From positions 1 to 36,432 of the forward strand of contig NZ_JAUYNW010000087.1 of the NCBI RefSeq assembly GCF_030698145.1: a stretch of 36,432 bases of DNA, in the 5' to 3' direction. A program made the position numbers and the translations under genes. The notes beneath the pieces are model-generated. The model saw only the letters and a list, made by a program, of their open reading frames with translations. It searched no databases and had not been told where the DNA came from. Position 1 is the first letter of the stretch; every line of letters starts with the position of its first letter. Below, piece by piece: positions 19,583-27,373 of this stretch. The stretch comes from Phenylobacterium sp. GTDB lineage: Bacteria > Pseudomonadota > Alphaproteobacteria > Caulobacterales > Caulobacteraceae.

Positions 19583-19620
19583 TGCTCGCCAATCTCCGTT
19601 ACAAAGGATCGCGAGCATGA
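19579..19620 (+). CDS. 13-codon mini-ORF between the ATP-grasp and alpha-E genes
   Basis: Its ATG overlaps the ATP-grasp stop (ATGA), it encodes MMLANLRYKGSRA, and its TGA overlaps the ATG of the alpha-E gene. Its first 11 nt, ATGATGCTCGC, are identical to the first 11 nt of the alpha-E gene 38 nt on, so it looks like a duplicated start region. It could act as a ribosome relay. Translation is unproven. Confidence 0.3.
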   Translation: MMLANLRYKGSRA

Positions 19621-19629
19621 TGCTCGCGA
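19609..19629. promoter_or_regulatory. Perfect 21-bp palindrome over the alpha-E start codon
   Basis: TCGCGAGCAT (19609-19618) and ATGCTCGCGA (19620-19629) are exact reverse complements around a single G at 19619. The start codon of the alpha-E gene (19617-19619) lies at its centre. As DNA it could bind a dimeric regulator. As RNA it would hide the start codon unless ribosomes arrive from upstream. Confidence 0.6.
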
Positions 19630-20561
19630 GGGTCGCCGACAGCCTCTACTGGATCGGCCGCTATGTGGAACGCGCCGAGCACATGTGCCGGCTCTCAGAC
19701 GTGATGCTCAACGCCACCCTCGACCGCACCGAGGGCGCGGCCCAGGTGGCCCGCATCGCGTTGGCAGCCGTCGGCGATTCCGACCGAGCCCACATCGCCA
19801 ACCCCTACGAGGCGACGCTCGCCATGGCGCTCGACCGCGAGGATCCGGGCTCCATCGTCTCGTCGCTGGCGCTCGCCCGCGAGAACGCCCGACAGGTGCG
19901 CGACCAGATCACCACCGAGACCTGGGAACGGCTCAACCTGATCTATCTGAAGATGACCGGACCGGACGCCGCCAAGTCCTTCGCCGACGGGTCCTCGGCC
20001 TTCCTGCACGACGTGATCGCCGACCTGCACCTTTTCCGGGGCGCGGCCGACGCCACCATGAGCCATGGCGAGGGTTGGCGGTTCCTCTTGCTGGGCATGT
20101 ACTTGGAACGCGCCCAGTTGATCGGGCGGCTGCTGGAGGTCTGCTTCGGCGACAGCCGGCGCGGGGCGATGGACGAGCACTTCGCCCTGGTCGGCGTGTT
20201 GCGGATGAGCTGCGCGCTGGAGCCCTATCTGCGGCGTTACACCGCCGACCTGCAGCCGCGGAAGATCCTGGAGTTCCTGCTGCTGGACGAGGACTTCCCC
20301 CGCTCTATCCGCTTCTCCACCGCCCGGATCGAGGAGCACCTGACCGCCGCCAGCCGGTATGTGGAGGCCGCCGGCCACGCCGGGCCCGAACGCCTGGCCG
20401 GACGACTCAAGGCGCGCCTGCAATATGCCGACATGGACGAGCTGGAGATCGCCGGCGCCAGCGCTCTAATCTCAACCGTGCTCGACGAATGCGTGGGGAT
20501 CCACCAGTCGATCTACGCGACCTTCGTCCACTATTCCCTTGAAATGCGACTGCCCGCGTGA
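19617..20561 (+). CDS. Alpha-E domain protein (DUF403)
   Basis: A 314-residue all-helical protein of the COG2307 alpha-E family, opening with the family signature MLARVADSLYWIGRYVERAEH. Helices continue throughout, with ETWERLNLIYLKM, GWRFLLLGMYLERAQLIGRLLEVC and a tail ending YATFVHYSLEMRLPA. Its biochemical role is unknown. It is almost always encoded beside a circularly permuted ATP-grasp protein and a transglutaminase, and comparative-genomics work has proposed that the set makes or modifies a peptide. Its start codon lies inside a perfect palindrome and 38 nt after a duplicate of itself. It is followed 11 bp later by the transglutaminase gene. Confidence 0.92.
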   Translation: MMLARVADSLYWIGRYVERAEHMCRLSDVMLNATLDRTEGAAQVARIALAAVGDSDRAHIANPYEATLAMALDREDPGSIVSSLALARENARQVRDQITTETWERLNLIYLKMTGPDAAKSFADGSSAFLHDVIADLHLFRGAADATMSHGEGWRFLLLGMYLERAQLIGRLLEVCFGDSRRGAMDEHFALVGVLRMSCALEPYLRRYTADLQPRKILEFLLLDEDFPRSIRFSTARIEEHLTAASRYVEAAGHAGPERLAGRLKARLQYADMDELEIAGASALISTVLDECVGIHQSIYATFVHYSLEMRLPA

Positions 20562-20572
20562 GGCGCTGACCG

Positions 20573-21550
20573 ATGCTCCTGGAAGTCCGCCACGTCACCC
20601 AATACCACTACGCCGAACCCGTGCGTGAAAGCGTCATGGAGGTCTGGATGCAACCCCAGAAGGGCGCGCGACAGCGGTTGGTCAGCTTCGAACTGGATGT
20701 CGACCCGGCCGCACAGCTGTTCTCCTACGCCGACCCTTTCGGCAATGCGGTCTACCATTTCGACGTGCCCCAGCGGCACGACCGGCTGAACATCGTGGCC
20801 CGCTCGGCCGTCGAGACGCAGGCGGCGGCGCCCCTGCCTGAGGCTCTCGACATGGGCGAGTGGGACAGGTTGCGCAGCGACTTCGTCCGGGGCGAGAACT
20901 TCGACTTCCTCCATCACCATGGCTTCGCCATCGAGACCGAGGCGTTGAGAGCCTTCATCGCAGAACGCAAGATCGACGAGCTGAAGGCGCTCGACCCCCT
21001 GCGCGCGGTGCGTGAGCTCTCCAGGATTATCTATGAGGCCTTCGAGTACGAGGCCGGCGTCACCCATGCTGACAGTCCGATCGACCAGGCGCTGGGCGTG
21101 CGGCGCGGGGTCTGCCAGGACTTCACCCACATCATGCTGGCCATCTGCCGCGCCTGGGGCGTGCCCGCGCGCTACGTCTCCGGCTACCTGTTCACCGACC
21201 GCAAGGGCGGCGACCGGTCCGACCCGGACGCCACCCATGCCTGGGTGGAGGTTTTCCTGCCTTCGATCCGGTGGATCGGGCTCGATCCGACCAACAACGT
21301 GATCGCCGGCGAGCGCCATATCGCCGCCGCCGTGGGGCGCGACTACAACGACGTCCCGCCTTCGCGTGGGGTCTATAAGGGCGACGCCGAGAGCCAGCTC
21401 GCCGTCGGGGTCTCGGTGCGCCGGGCCCGTGCGGCCCTCACCGAGCCCGAGTTCATTCGCGTGGCCCAGCCGTCCTTCTCGCGCGGCGGCCGCAGGCGTG
21501 GCCCGGCCGGAGGCCTGGCCTACGATCAGCAGCAGCAGCAACAACAGTAG
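20573..21550 (+). CDS. Transglutaminase-like protein with a polyglutamine tail
   Basis: A 325-residue protein of the COG1305 group. An N-terminal beta domain (residues 1-95, opening LLEVRHVTQYHYAEPV) is followed by a papain-fold core. The catalytic triad is visible as Cys181 (RRGVCQDFTH), His222 (ATHAWVEVF) and Asp238 (GLDPTNN). Such proteins act as peptidases, amidases or acyl transferases; the one in this operon context has no proven substrate. Residues 319-325 are seven glutamines at the extreme C-terminus, an unusual ending since glutamine side chains are the classic acyl donors of true transglutaminases. It closes the operon; the HslV-like peptidase Anbu, often encoded in this cluster, is not next to it. 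Confidence 0.92.
   Translation: MLLEVRHVTQYHYAEPVRESVMEVWMQPQKGARQRLVSFELDVDPAAQLFSYADPFGNAVYHFDVPQRHDRLNIVARSAVETQAAAPLPEALDMGEWDRLRSDFVRGENFDFLHHHGFAIETEALRAFIAERKIDELKALDPLRAVRELSRIIYEAFEYEAGVTHADSPIDQALGVRRGVCQDFTHIMLAICRAWGVPARYVSGYLFTDRKGGDRSDPDATHAWVEVFLPSIRWIGLDPTNNVIAGERHIAAAVGRDYNDVPPSRGVYKGDAESQLAVGVSVRRARAALTEPEFIRVAQPSFSRGGRRRGPAGGLAYDQQQQQQQ
21527..21547 (+). repeat. CAG/CAA trinucleotide run encoding polyglutamine
   Basis: Seven glutamine codons (four CAG, two CAA, one CAG) directly before the TAG stop of the transglutaminase gene. Such a run can expand or contract by slippage. Confidence 0.9.
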
Positions 21551-21559
21551 GCCGGGCGG

Positions 21560-21688
21560 TCAACGGCCCCAGCCGAAGACGGTGAGGCCAAGCAGCGCCG
21601 CGCCGACGACGATGAAGCCGACCTCGATCAGCACCGCCCGACGAGGAGAAGTGCGGAGACTAGTGAGGAATTTCAGGATTTGGGCCAT
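21560..21688 (-). CDS. 42-residue single-span membrane microprotein
   Basis: An ATG at 21688 opens a 42-codon frame: MAQILKFLTSLRTSPRRAVL, then a hydrophobic helix IEVGFIVVGAALLGLTVFGW, ending GR. The N-terminus is basic (Lys, three Arg) and the helix spans about residues 19-40, so the N-terminus should face the cytoplasm. It lies 53 bp after the cysA stop on the same strand, so it may be the last gene of the sulfate transporter operon, and it converges on the transglutaminase gene 9 bp away. No clear Shine-Dalgarno is visible. I do not recognise a family; the protein-like composition and the fit to the gap argue for a real gene. Confidence 0.55.
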   Translation of the reverse strand: MAQILKFLTSLRTSPRRAVLIEVGFIVVGAALLGLTVFGWGR

Positions 21689-21741
21689 GGGCGCGGACTC
21701 TGTCGCGCACATGGATTCTCGTCAAGGTAGCTCGAGTCAAA

Positions 21742-22776
21742 TCACGCGCTGAAGATGTACGACCGTTGCGCGGCCAGGCCGATGCGCGCGCCGGACCGGA
21801 ACTGTCCCGCCAGCTCCCGCGAGAACGCCGCTTCGATCCTTTGGCCGCCGGGGGTCAGCCCATCGACCCGGACGACGGGGCCGCTGGGCGCCACCCGCTC
21901 CATGGTCAGGAACAGGTTCTCCTGCCCGGCGTCGGCCAGGGTGAACTCGTGCGGCCGCACGAAGGCCACGGCCGTTCCGTCGCCGACGCCCTGGGCGGGC
22001 AGCTCGATCTCGGCGGAGCGGAACCGGCCGGCCTTCACCGCGCCCTCGAAGCGGTTGGCTTCGCCGACGAAGCCGCAGACGAAGGCGCCGGCCGGCTCAT
22101 CGTGGACCTCGTTCGGCTTGCCCACCTGTTCTATGGCCCCGTTGTTGAGGATCGCCACCCGGTCAGCCAGCTCCAGGGCTTCCTCCTGGTCGTGGGTGAC
22201 GAAGATGGTGGTGACGCCCGTGGCGTCGTGGATGCGGCGCAGCTCCTTGCGCAGGGACTTGCGCACGGTGGCGTCCAGGGCGCCGAAGGGTTCGTCCAGC
22301 AGCAGGACGCTGGGGTTCACCGCCAGCGCCCGGGCGAGCGCCACGCGCTGGCGCTGGCCACCGGAGAGCTGGGCCGGATAGCGTTTGCCGAGGTCGCCCA
22401 GCTCCACGAGGTTCAGCAGCTCGTCGACGCGGGCGGCGATCTCGCTCTTGGACGGCTTTTCGGCGCCCTTGCGCACGTCCAGGCCGAAGGCGACGTTGTG
22501 GGCCACGGTCATATGGCGGAAGAGCGCGTACTGCTGGAACACAAAGCCCACGCGCCGCGCCGCGGCGCTGGCGTAGGTCATGTTCTGGTCGCCGTAGAGC
22601 ACTTGGCCCTTTTCGGGGAATTCCAGGCCGGCGATGACTCGCAGCAGGGTGGTCTTGCCCGAGCCCGACGGACCCAGCAGCGCCAGCAGCTCGCCGTCGG
22701 CGATCTCCAGGCTCACCTGGTTCAACGCCGGATAGCGGCCGAAGGTCTTCTCCACCGAGCGGATGGAAATCGTCAT
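21742..22776 (-). CDS. cysA: Sulfate/thiosulfate ABC transporter ATP-binding protein
   Basis: A 344-residue ABC ATPase that powers sulfate and thiosulfate import through CysT/CysW. The Walker A GPSGSGKT is at 35-42. The signature [15 protein letters not shown], Walker [12 protein letters not shown] and switch histidine ([15 protein letters not shown]) are all present. After about residue 240 a TOBE-like regulatory domain follows ([13 protein letters not shown]). The order on the minus strand is cysT-cysW-cysA, with 16 bp between cysW and cysA, so they form one transcript. Confidence 0.96.
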   Translation of the reverse strand: MTISIRSVEKTFGRYPALNQVSLEIADGELLALLGPSGSGKTTLLRVIAGLEFPEKGQVLYGDQNMTYASAAARRVGFVFQQYALFRHMTVAHNVAFGLDVRKGAEKPSKSEIAARVDELLNLVELGDLGKRYPAQLSGGQRQRVALARALAVNPSVLLLDEPFGALDATVRKSLRKELRRIHDATGVTTIFVTHDQEEALELADRVAILNNGAIEQVGKPNEVHDEPAGAFVCGFVGEANRFEGAVKAGRFRSAEIELPAQGVGDGTAVAFVRPHEFTLADAGQENLFLTMERVAPSGPVVRVDGLTPGGQRIEAAFSRELAGQFRSGARIGLAAQRSYIFSA

Positions 22777-22792
22777 GCGCTAAGTCTCACGG

Positions 22793-23638
22793 TCAGTGGC
22801 GGCCGGGCCGCGACTGCGGTTGGATGAGTTCGAGACCGGCCTTCAGCACCAGGGTGACGATGGCCAGGAAGCAAAGCAGGGCGGCGACGGCGAAGGCGCC
22901 GACGAAGTCGTACTCGTTGTAGAGGATCTCCACATGCAGGGGCATGGTGTTGGTCAGGCCGCGTATATGGCCCGAGACCACCGACACCGCGCCGAACTCG
23001 CCCATCGCCCGGGCGTTGCACAGCAGGACGCCGTAGAGCAGGCCCCAGCGGATATTGGGCGCCGTCACGCTCCAGAACGCCCGCAGGCCCGAGGCGCCCA
23101 TGGAGACGGCGGCCTCCTCCTCGTCCACCCCCTGCTCCTGCATGAGCGGGATCAGTTCGCGCGCGATGAAGGGGAAGGTGACGAAGATGGTCGCCAGCAC
23201 GATGCCTGGCACGGCGAAGATCACCTTGATGTCGTGGTCGACCAGCCAGGGCCCGAACCAACCCTGGGCGCCGAAGACCAGCACATAGATCAGCCCCGCC
23301 ACCACCGGCGACACCGAGAACGGCAGGTCGATGAGGGTGATAAGGAAGGGCTTGCCCGGAAACTGGTGCTTGGCGATGGCCCAGGCCGCGCCGACGCCGA
23401 ACACCGCGTTGAACGGCACGGTGATCGCCGCCGTGATCAGGGTGAGTTTGATCGCGGCCTTGGCGTCGTCCTGGGAGATCGCCTCCAAGGCCGGCCCCAG
23501 GCCCTTGCGCAGGGCCTCGAAGAAGACGGTGACCATCGGCAGGATCAGCACGCTGACCAGGAACAGGGCCACCAGCGCCAGGACGAGCGCCTTGGCCCAG
23601 GCGGGGTCCTCGGTGGGATGGCGCAGCCGGCGGCTCAC
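22793..23638 (-). CDS. cysW: Sulfate ABC transporter permease CysW
   Basis: A 281-residue inner-membrane permease with about six transmembrane helices, the first at about residues 16-39 ([19 protein letters not shown]). The cytoplasmic EAA loop that docks on CysA reads [24 protein letters not shown]. It pairs with CysT as the heterodimeric channel. Its ATG overlaps the cysT stop by 4 bp (ATGA). The motif [21 protein letters not shown] is characteristic of CysW. The length is normal. Confidence 0.95.
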   Translation of the reverse strand: MSRRLRHPTEDPAWAKALVLALVALFLVSVLILPMVTVFFEALRKGLGPALEAISQDDAKAAIKLTLITAAITVPFNAVFGVGAAWAIAKHQFPGKPFLITLIDLPFSVSPVVAGLIYVLVFGAQGWFGPWLVDHDIKVIFAVPGIVLATIFVTFPFIARELIPLMQEQGVDEEEAAVSMGASGLRAFWSVTAPNIRWGLLYGVLLCNARAMGEFGAVSVVSGHIRGLTNTMPLHVEILYNEYDFVGAFAVAALLCFLAIVTLVLKAGLELIQPQSRPGRH

Positions 23639-24507
23639 GAGAACCGCCTCGCCCAGGCCTGGATGGCGTTGATGACGAACAGCATCAGGAACGAGACGCC
23701 CAGCATGACCAGGGCCACGGTGGCGGCGCCGGCATAGTCGTACTGCTCCAGCTCGATGACGATCAGCAGGGGCGCGATCTCGGACTTGTAGGGCATGTTG
23801 CCGGCGATGAAGATCACCGAGCCGTACTCCCCCACCCCGCGGGCGAAGGCGAGCGCGAAGCCGGTCAGCCAGGCCGGGCCGAGCGCCGGCAGGATCACGC
23901 GGATGACGGTGTCCAGCCGGTTGGCGCCCAGGCTGGCGGCGGCCTCCTCGACGTCGTGGGCTAGGTCGCGCATCACCGGCTCCAGGGTGCGCACCACGAA
24001 GGGCAGGCCGATGAAGGTGAGCGCGATGACCACGCCCAACGGCGTGTAGGCGATCTTGATTCCCGACGGCGAGAACAGGGCCCCGACCCAGCCGTTCGGG
24101 GCGTAGAGCGTGGCGAGCGCGATCCCCGCCACCGCGGTCGGCAGGGCGAAGGGCAGATCGATGATCCCGTTGATCAGGCTCTTGAAGGGAAACTCATAGC
24201 GGACCAGGGCCCAGCAGGTCAGGACCCCGAAGACCCCGTTGATCAGGGCCGCCAGGAAGGCCGCCCCGAATGACAGCCGGTAGGCGGTGAGCGCGCGATC
24301 GTTGAACACCGCCTCCAGGAATTCCGGAAAACTCTGCTGAGAGGCCTTCAGCGCGACAGCGGTCAGCGGGACCAGCACGACCAGCGACAGGATGGACAAC
24401 GTGATCCCCATGGTCAGCCGGAATCCGGGGATCGCCGAACGGCGCCGGAACATCGGCCTGGGCGGCGCGGCCGGTGTCGAGAGTTCAGGCGTGTGGGTCG
24501 CCGTCAT
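23635..24507 (-). CDS. cysT: Sulfate ABC transporter permease CysT
   Basis: A 290-residue inner-membrane permease, first gene of the transporter operon. After a proline-rich cytoplasmic N-terminus of about 30 residues come six hydrophobic helices. Family motifs include [21 protein letters not shown] and the EAA loop [22 protein letters not shown]. It forms the sulfate channel with CysW. The periplasmic sulfate-binding protein gene (sbp or cysP), commonly first in such operons, is not upstream here: 143 bp of leader DNA separate cysT from an unrelated methyltransferase gene. Confidence 0.95.
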   Translation of the reverse strand: MTATHTPELSTPAAPPRPMFRRRSAIPGFRLTMGITLSILSLVVLVPLTAVALKASQQSFPEFLEAVFNDRALTAYRLSFGAAFLAALINGVFGVLTCWALVRYEFPFKSLINGIIDLPFALPTAVAGIALATLYAPNGWVGALFSPSGIKIAYTPLGVVIALTFIGLPFVVRTLEPVMRDLAHDVEEAAASLGANRLDTVIRVILPALGPAWLTGFALAFARGVGEYGSVIFIAGNMPYKSEIAPLLIVIELEQYDYAGAATVALVMLGVSFLMLFVINAIQAWARRFS

Positions 24508-24557
24508 GTCCGTGGCGCCGCTCCGGTTGAAAGGCCAAACGCCGACAAACGCGGTTC

Positions 24558-24607
24558 GCTGCGTCTCCGTGCGCAGCCTCGCTAATTCCTACTCATCCGA
24601 TGGACAA
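24558..24607 (-). promoter_or_regulatory. Candidate promoter and leader hairpin of the cys operon
   Basis: Reading the minus strand, TTGTCC (24607-24602), a 17-nt spacer and TAGCGA (24584-24579) make a plausible -35/-10 pair. A TAGGAATTA stretch in the spacer and -10 region could be a regulator site. Just downstream, GCTGCG/CGCAGC arms (24577-24572 and 24563-24558) form a hairpin in the leader. It does not match a riboswitch known to me. Confidence 0.3.
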
Positions 24608-24650
24608 TATAGATTTTCTGGGAGCGCGGCGGGAAACCCTGTCGCCGCAC

Positions 24651-25319
24651 CTACCAGACGCCTGGAACCAGACGATAACGCACGCGAGCGGCATACTCCT
24701 CATAGCCCGGCAGCTCGCGTCGAAGCACGTGCTCCTCACCCACCGCGCGAACCGCAACGAGCAGGGTCAGCAGCATGCCGCCAGCCAGGGCCCACCAGGA
24801 TTCGAGCATCAGCGACGCCCCGGCGAAGAACAGCATCGCGCCCACATAGAGCGGATGGCGCACCAGCCGATAAGGACCGGTGTCGACCACCGTCTGGCCC
24901 TCCTGCACCTTCACCACCGCTGCAGCGTAGCTGTTTTCGCGGAAGGTCAGCCAGGCCATCACGAAGGCGCCCGCCACAGCCGCGGCGCCGACGGCCCTGG
25001 CCCCATCCGGGACGTCGGACCATTCGAAGCGCCAATCGAGGCCGGCCAAGGCCAGCCAACCGAAAAATCCCAGTGCGAGGCAGGCAACGAAGAGACGGTC
25101 CCAGGGCTGCTGGTTCTCTTGGACCGGCCGGCTCATCCGCTCGGCCAGCAAGGCCGGATCATGCACCCGCAACCATAGCCCGATCGCCAGGCTCAGCACA
25201 CCGAACTCGGCGAGGAGGACCCAGGCCGCGAGCCAATCCAGGGTCCCCGCCGACGCGAACAGCGCCACGGCCATTAGCACGAGCAGCACCGTCTCCTGCA
25301 GAAACAGCTTTGCGGTCAT
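24651..25319 (-). CDS. Isoprenylcysteine carboxyl methyltransferase-like membrane protein
   Basis: A 222-residue integral membrane protein with about five hydrophobic helices, of the ICMT/phospholipid N-methyltransferase superfamily. The SAM-binding C-terminal signature is clear: GPYRLVRHPLYVGAMLFF, then EEHVLRRELPGYEEYAARVRYRLVPG. In eukaryotes ICMT methylates prenylated cysteines; bacterial members have mostly unknown lipid or small-molecule substrates. It is a single gene with its own start at 25319, at the edge of the chromosomal block and next to the prophage module. It does not obviously belong to the cys operon that follows. Confidence 0.85.
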   Translation of the reverse strand: MTAKLFLQETVLLVLMAVALFASAGTLDWLAAWVLLAEFGVLSLAIGLWLRVHDPALLAERMSRPVQENQQPWDRLFVACLALGFFGWLALAGLDWRFEWSDVPDGARAVGAAAVAGAFVMAWLTFRENSYAAAVVKVQEGQTVVDTGPYRLVRHPLYVGAMLFFAGASLMLESWWALAGGMLLTLLVAVRAVGEEHVLRRELPGYEEYAARVRYRLVPGVW

Positions 25320-25546
25320 TCCTAACCCTCCGAGTCTGGATCAGATTGGGGAATGGTAGGTCGGACGAGGTTCGAGTTCACCGGATTGGATTACTATATG
25401 CCTGATCGGCCTGATTGCATTGCGATCCGGCAAGTCTTGCAGATTCCGCTCGCCCGTTTGAGCATCAAGCCGCTTCCAACTAAGTTTGACGACTGGATCG
25501 ACCTCTCGCGGCGGTTCGGCGGCGTGGGCGCTCGCCGCTGAAACCC
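25320..25546. other. Junction between chromosomal backbone and prophage module
   Basis: 227 bp between the methyltransferase start and the stop of the last tail gene. A 62-codon plus-strand frame (25353-25541) is present but unconvincing. I see no tRNA, no integrase and no obvious attachment repeat. GCGGCG/CGCCGC arms near 25515-25540 could form a GC hairpin at the end of the tail operon but lack a T-run. Confidence 0.4.
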
Positions 25547-27331
25547 TTAAGCCGTAACGTCACCGATGCCGCTCTTGTTGAGGGTGTCCCAGAGTTCCTC
25601 GGGGTTTGCCAAGTTGATGCCCGCGGAGATATTGCCAGCGCCCTCGATCCACAGGAACGGCGAGACGCCGCTCACAACGCCCCCGGTGCTTCCGAGAACG
25701 GACTTGCCCGTGGCAGGGTCTCGCACCAGATCGCGGTTTCCCGTCGTAGCGGTGAAATCCACGTAGCCCGACGACACCCAGATGGCGGCCAGCTCCATGT
25801 TGGCGGGTTGAATATTTCCGCCGTCAGCGAACAGGAGATTGGTGAGCGTGCCCTCGACGCCAGCCGGCGACGGCACGAGGACGCCGTCGGTGATGATGGT
25901 TCCAGTCGTCGCGGCGTTGGCGTCGACCGCGATGCGGCCATAATCCGCAGCAGTATCGACCGAGACGAAGACCCACTTCACACCGTTGGCCTCGGTCAGA
26001 AGCTGACCGGCCGCGCCGGAGCTGTCTAGACTGACTTGGCTGATATGCGAGGCGTTCCGCACGACGACAGCGAGGCGGTTGGTGGTCTTGATTTCGACAT
26101 CCAGGGCTCCGGCGGCGCCGCCAAGACCGGTCTTGATGATCTGGCGCGTCGTTCCATCGGCGCCGGCCCTCTGCTTAAGACCGATCGCCAGCGAGATTGT
26201 CTTGGCGCCGCTGGAAGCTCCAGCGATGGAGCCGTTCTTGCCCATCACATCACCATTGATCGTGGCCCGGTAGTCCCCCGAGGGGCTGCTGTCGCCCAGC
26301 CAGACGCGGACGGTGGTGATCCGTGACTTCCCGGCCTTGGTGACCCGGATGGGAAGGTCGTACTTGCCGGCGAGCAGGCGGGCGCTGGTCGCCCGCCGGA
26401 TCTTGATCACCCCAGTCTCGATGGACGCCGACCAGTCACCGTAGCCCGACGGGATATCGACCACGGCGCCGGTCAGGGTGCCGGCGATCGAGCTGTAATG
26501 TTCGACGTTGCAGACCAGGCCGCCGCTGGTCTGGTTGGTGATCTCGTTGGACCACAGGCGCTGGTGAGGGATGAACGGCAGCCCACCACACATCGCGTCG
26601 ACCCACCGCTGGTACGAATAGCGCGAGAGAACGTGGTTGCCCGAGACATAGCCGAGCGCCGTGTCGTTGCCGTTCAGGTGCGCGGTGTCGACCTGCAGGC
26701 TCGGCGGCACGCGATCGATCAACTGGGCGGCGATGTCGGCAGGGTCCGTGACCGGATAGGTGTTGAAGATCAACGACGCGTCGTCGACCGAACCGGCCGG
26801 GCAGACCGCCTTCAGCCCGCGAATGACGCTGGCGATGACATGAGCATCCCAGCCGCCGTTGCCGCCCGAGCCGTCGTTGTGTTTCGGACAGTGCATGTAG
26901 TTGTTGTGGTTGATGCCCGTCGCACCGACCATGGTCTGAGCATTGGCGATGATTAGGTCTTCGGCGTGGACCGCCCCGGACTCGTAGTTGCCCGACAGGG
27001 AGAAGATCGTCCAGGCGGCCTTGGCCCGGCTGTCGGCGGCCTGGACGATGGCCAAGATCTGGGTCGAGGTCTTGCCGCCCGACCCGTAGTTGCCGACCGA
27101 GACCGCGCCCGACATGGAGCTGAAGTTGTGGGCGCCGCCGGTCGTGTCGGTCTGCAGCCATTTCATCGGACCGTCCGGACCACCGGTAGCGGCGGCCGAC
27201 ATCGTCGATGAGCCGAAACCCACGACATCGTTGGTCAGCGCGAAGCTGAACGGCCACCCCTCCGCGGGGACCTCACCAGCCAGGACATTGGGCATGGAAA
27301 GGCCGAAGCGAAGCGCGTTGGTCAGCGACAT
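25547..27331 (-). CDS. Phage tail protein with SGNH-hydrolase-like domain
   Basis: A 594-residue protein, last in the tail module. Residues about 30-225 resemble an SGNH/GDSL esterase: block I GFGSSTM (putative nucleophile Ser42, with Ser in place of the usual Asp of GDS), a glycine block near 80-86, block III SGNYESG (Asn115) and block V VDTAHLN (Asp195, His198). The rest is strand-rich. About 395-560 looks like a concanavalin/LamG-type module (KTGLGGAAGALDVEIKTTNRL, then VFVSVDTAADYGRIAVD). Such phage proteins can remove acetyl or other ester groups from surface polysaccharide during adsorption. GAGG lies 8 nt before the ATG. The esterase call rests on motif spacing only. Confidence 0.65.
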   Translation of the reverse strand: MSLTNALRFGLSMPNVLAGEVPAEGWPFSFALTNDVVGFGSSTMSAAATGGPDGPMKWLQTDTTGGAHNFSSMSGAVSVGNYGSGGKTSTQILAIVQAADSRAKAAWTIFSLSGNYESGAVHAEDLIIANAQTMVGATGINHNNYMHCPKHNDGSGGNGGWDAHVIASVIRGLKAVCPAGSVDDASLIFNTYPVTDPADIAAQLIDRVPPSLQVDTAHLNGNDTALGYVSGNHVLSRYSYQRWVDAMCGGLPFIPHQRLWSNEITNQTSGGLVCNVEHYSSIAGTLTGAVVDIPSGYGDWSASIETGVIKIRRATSARLLAGKYDLPIRVTKAGKSRITTVRVWLGDSSPSGDYRATINGDVMGKNGSIAGASSGAKTISLAIGLKQRAGADGTTRQIIKTGLGGAAGALDVEIKTTNRLAVVVRNASHISQVSLDSSGAAGQLLTEANGVKWVFVSVDTAADYGRIAVDANAATTGTIITDGVLVPSPAGVEGTLTNLLFADGGNIQPANMELAAIWVSSGYVDFTATTGNRDLVRDPATGKSVLGSTGGVVSGVSPFLWIEGAGNISAGINLANPEELWDTLNKSGIGDVTA

Positions 27332-27373
27332 CCAGAAACCTCGAATGGAAGGAGTGGGAGTTGGGAGGCGGGC

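Noticed and set aside
24508..24650. SAM- or sulfur-sensing riboswitch before cysT
   Set aside because: One short hairpin is present but no conserved riboswitch core or pseudoknot that I can recognise.
25353..25541. 62-codon plus-strand frame at the prophage edge
   Set aside because: No ribosome site and no family; it only fills the junction.
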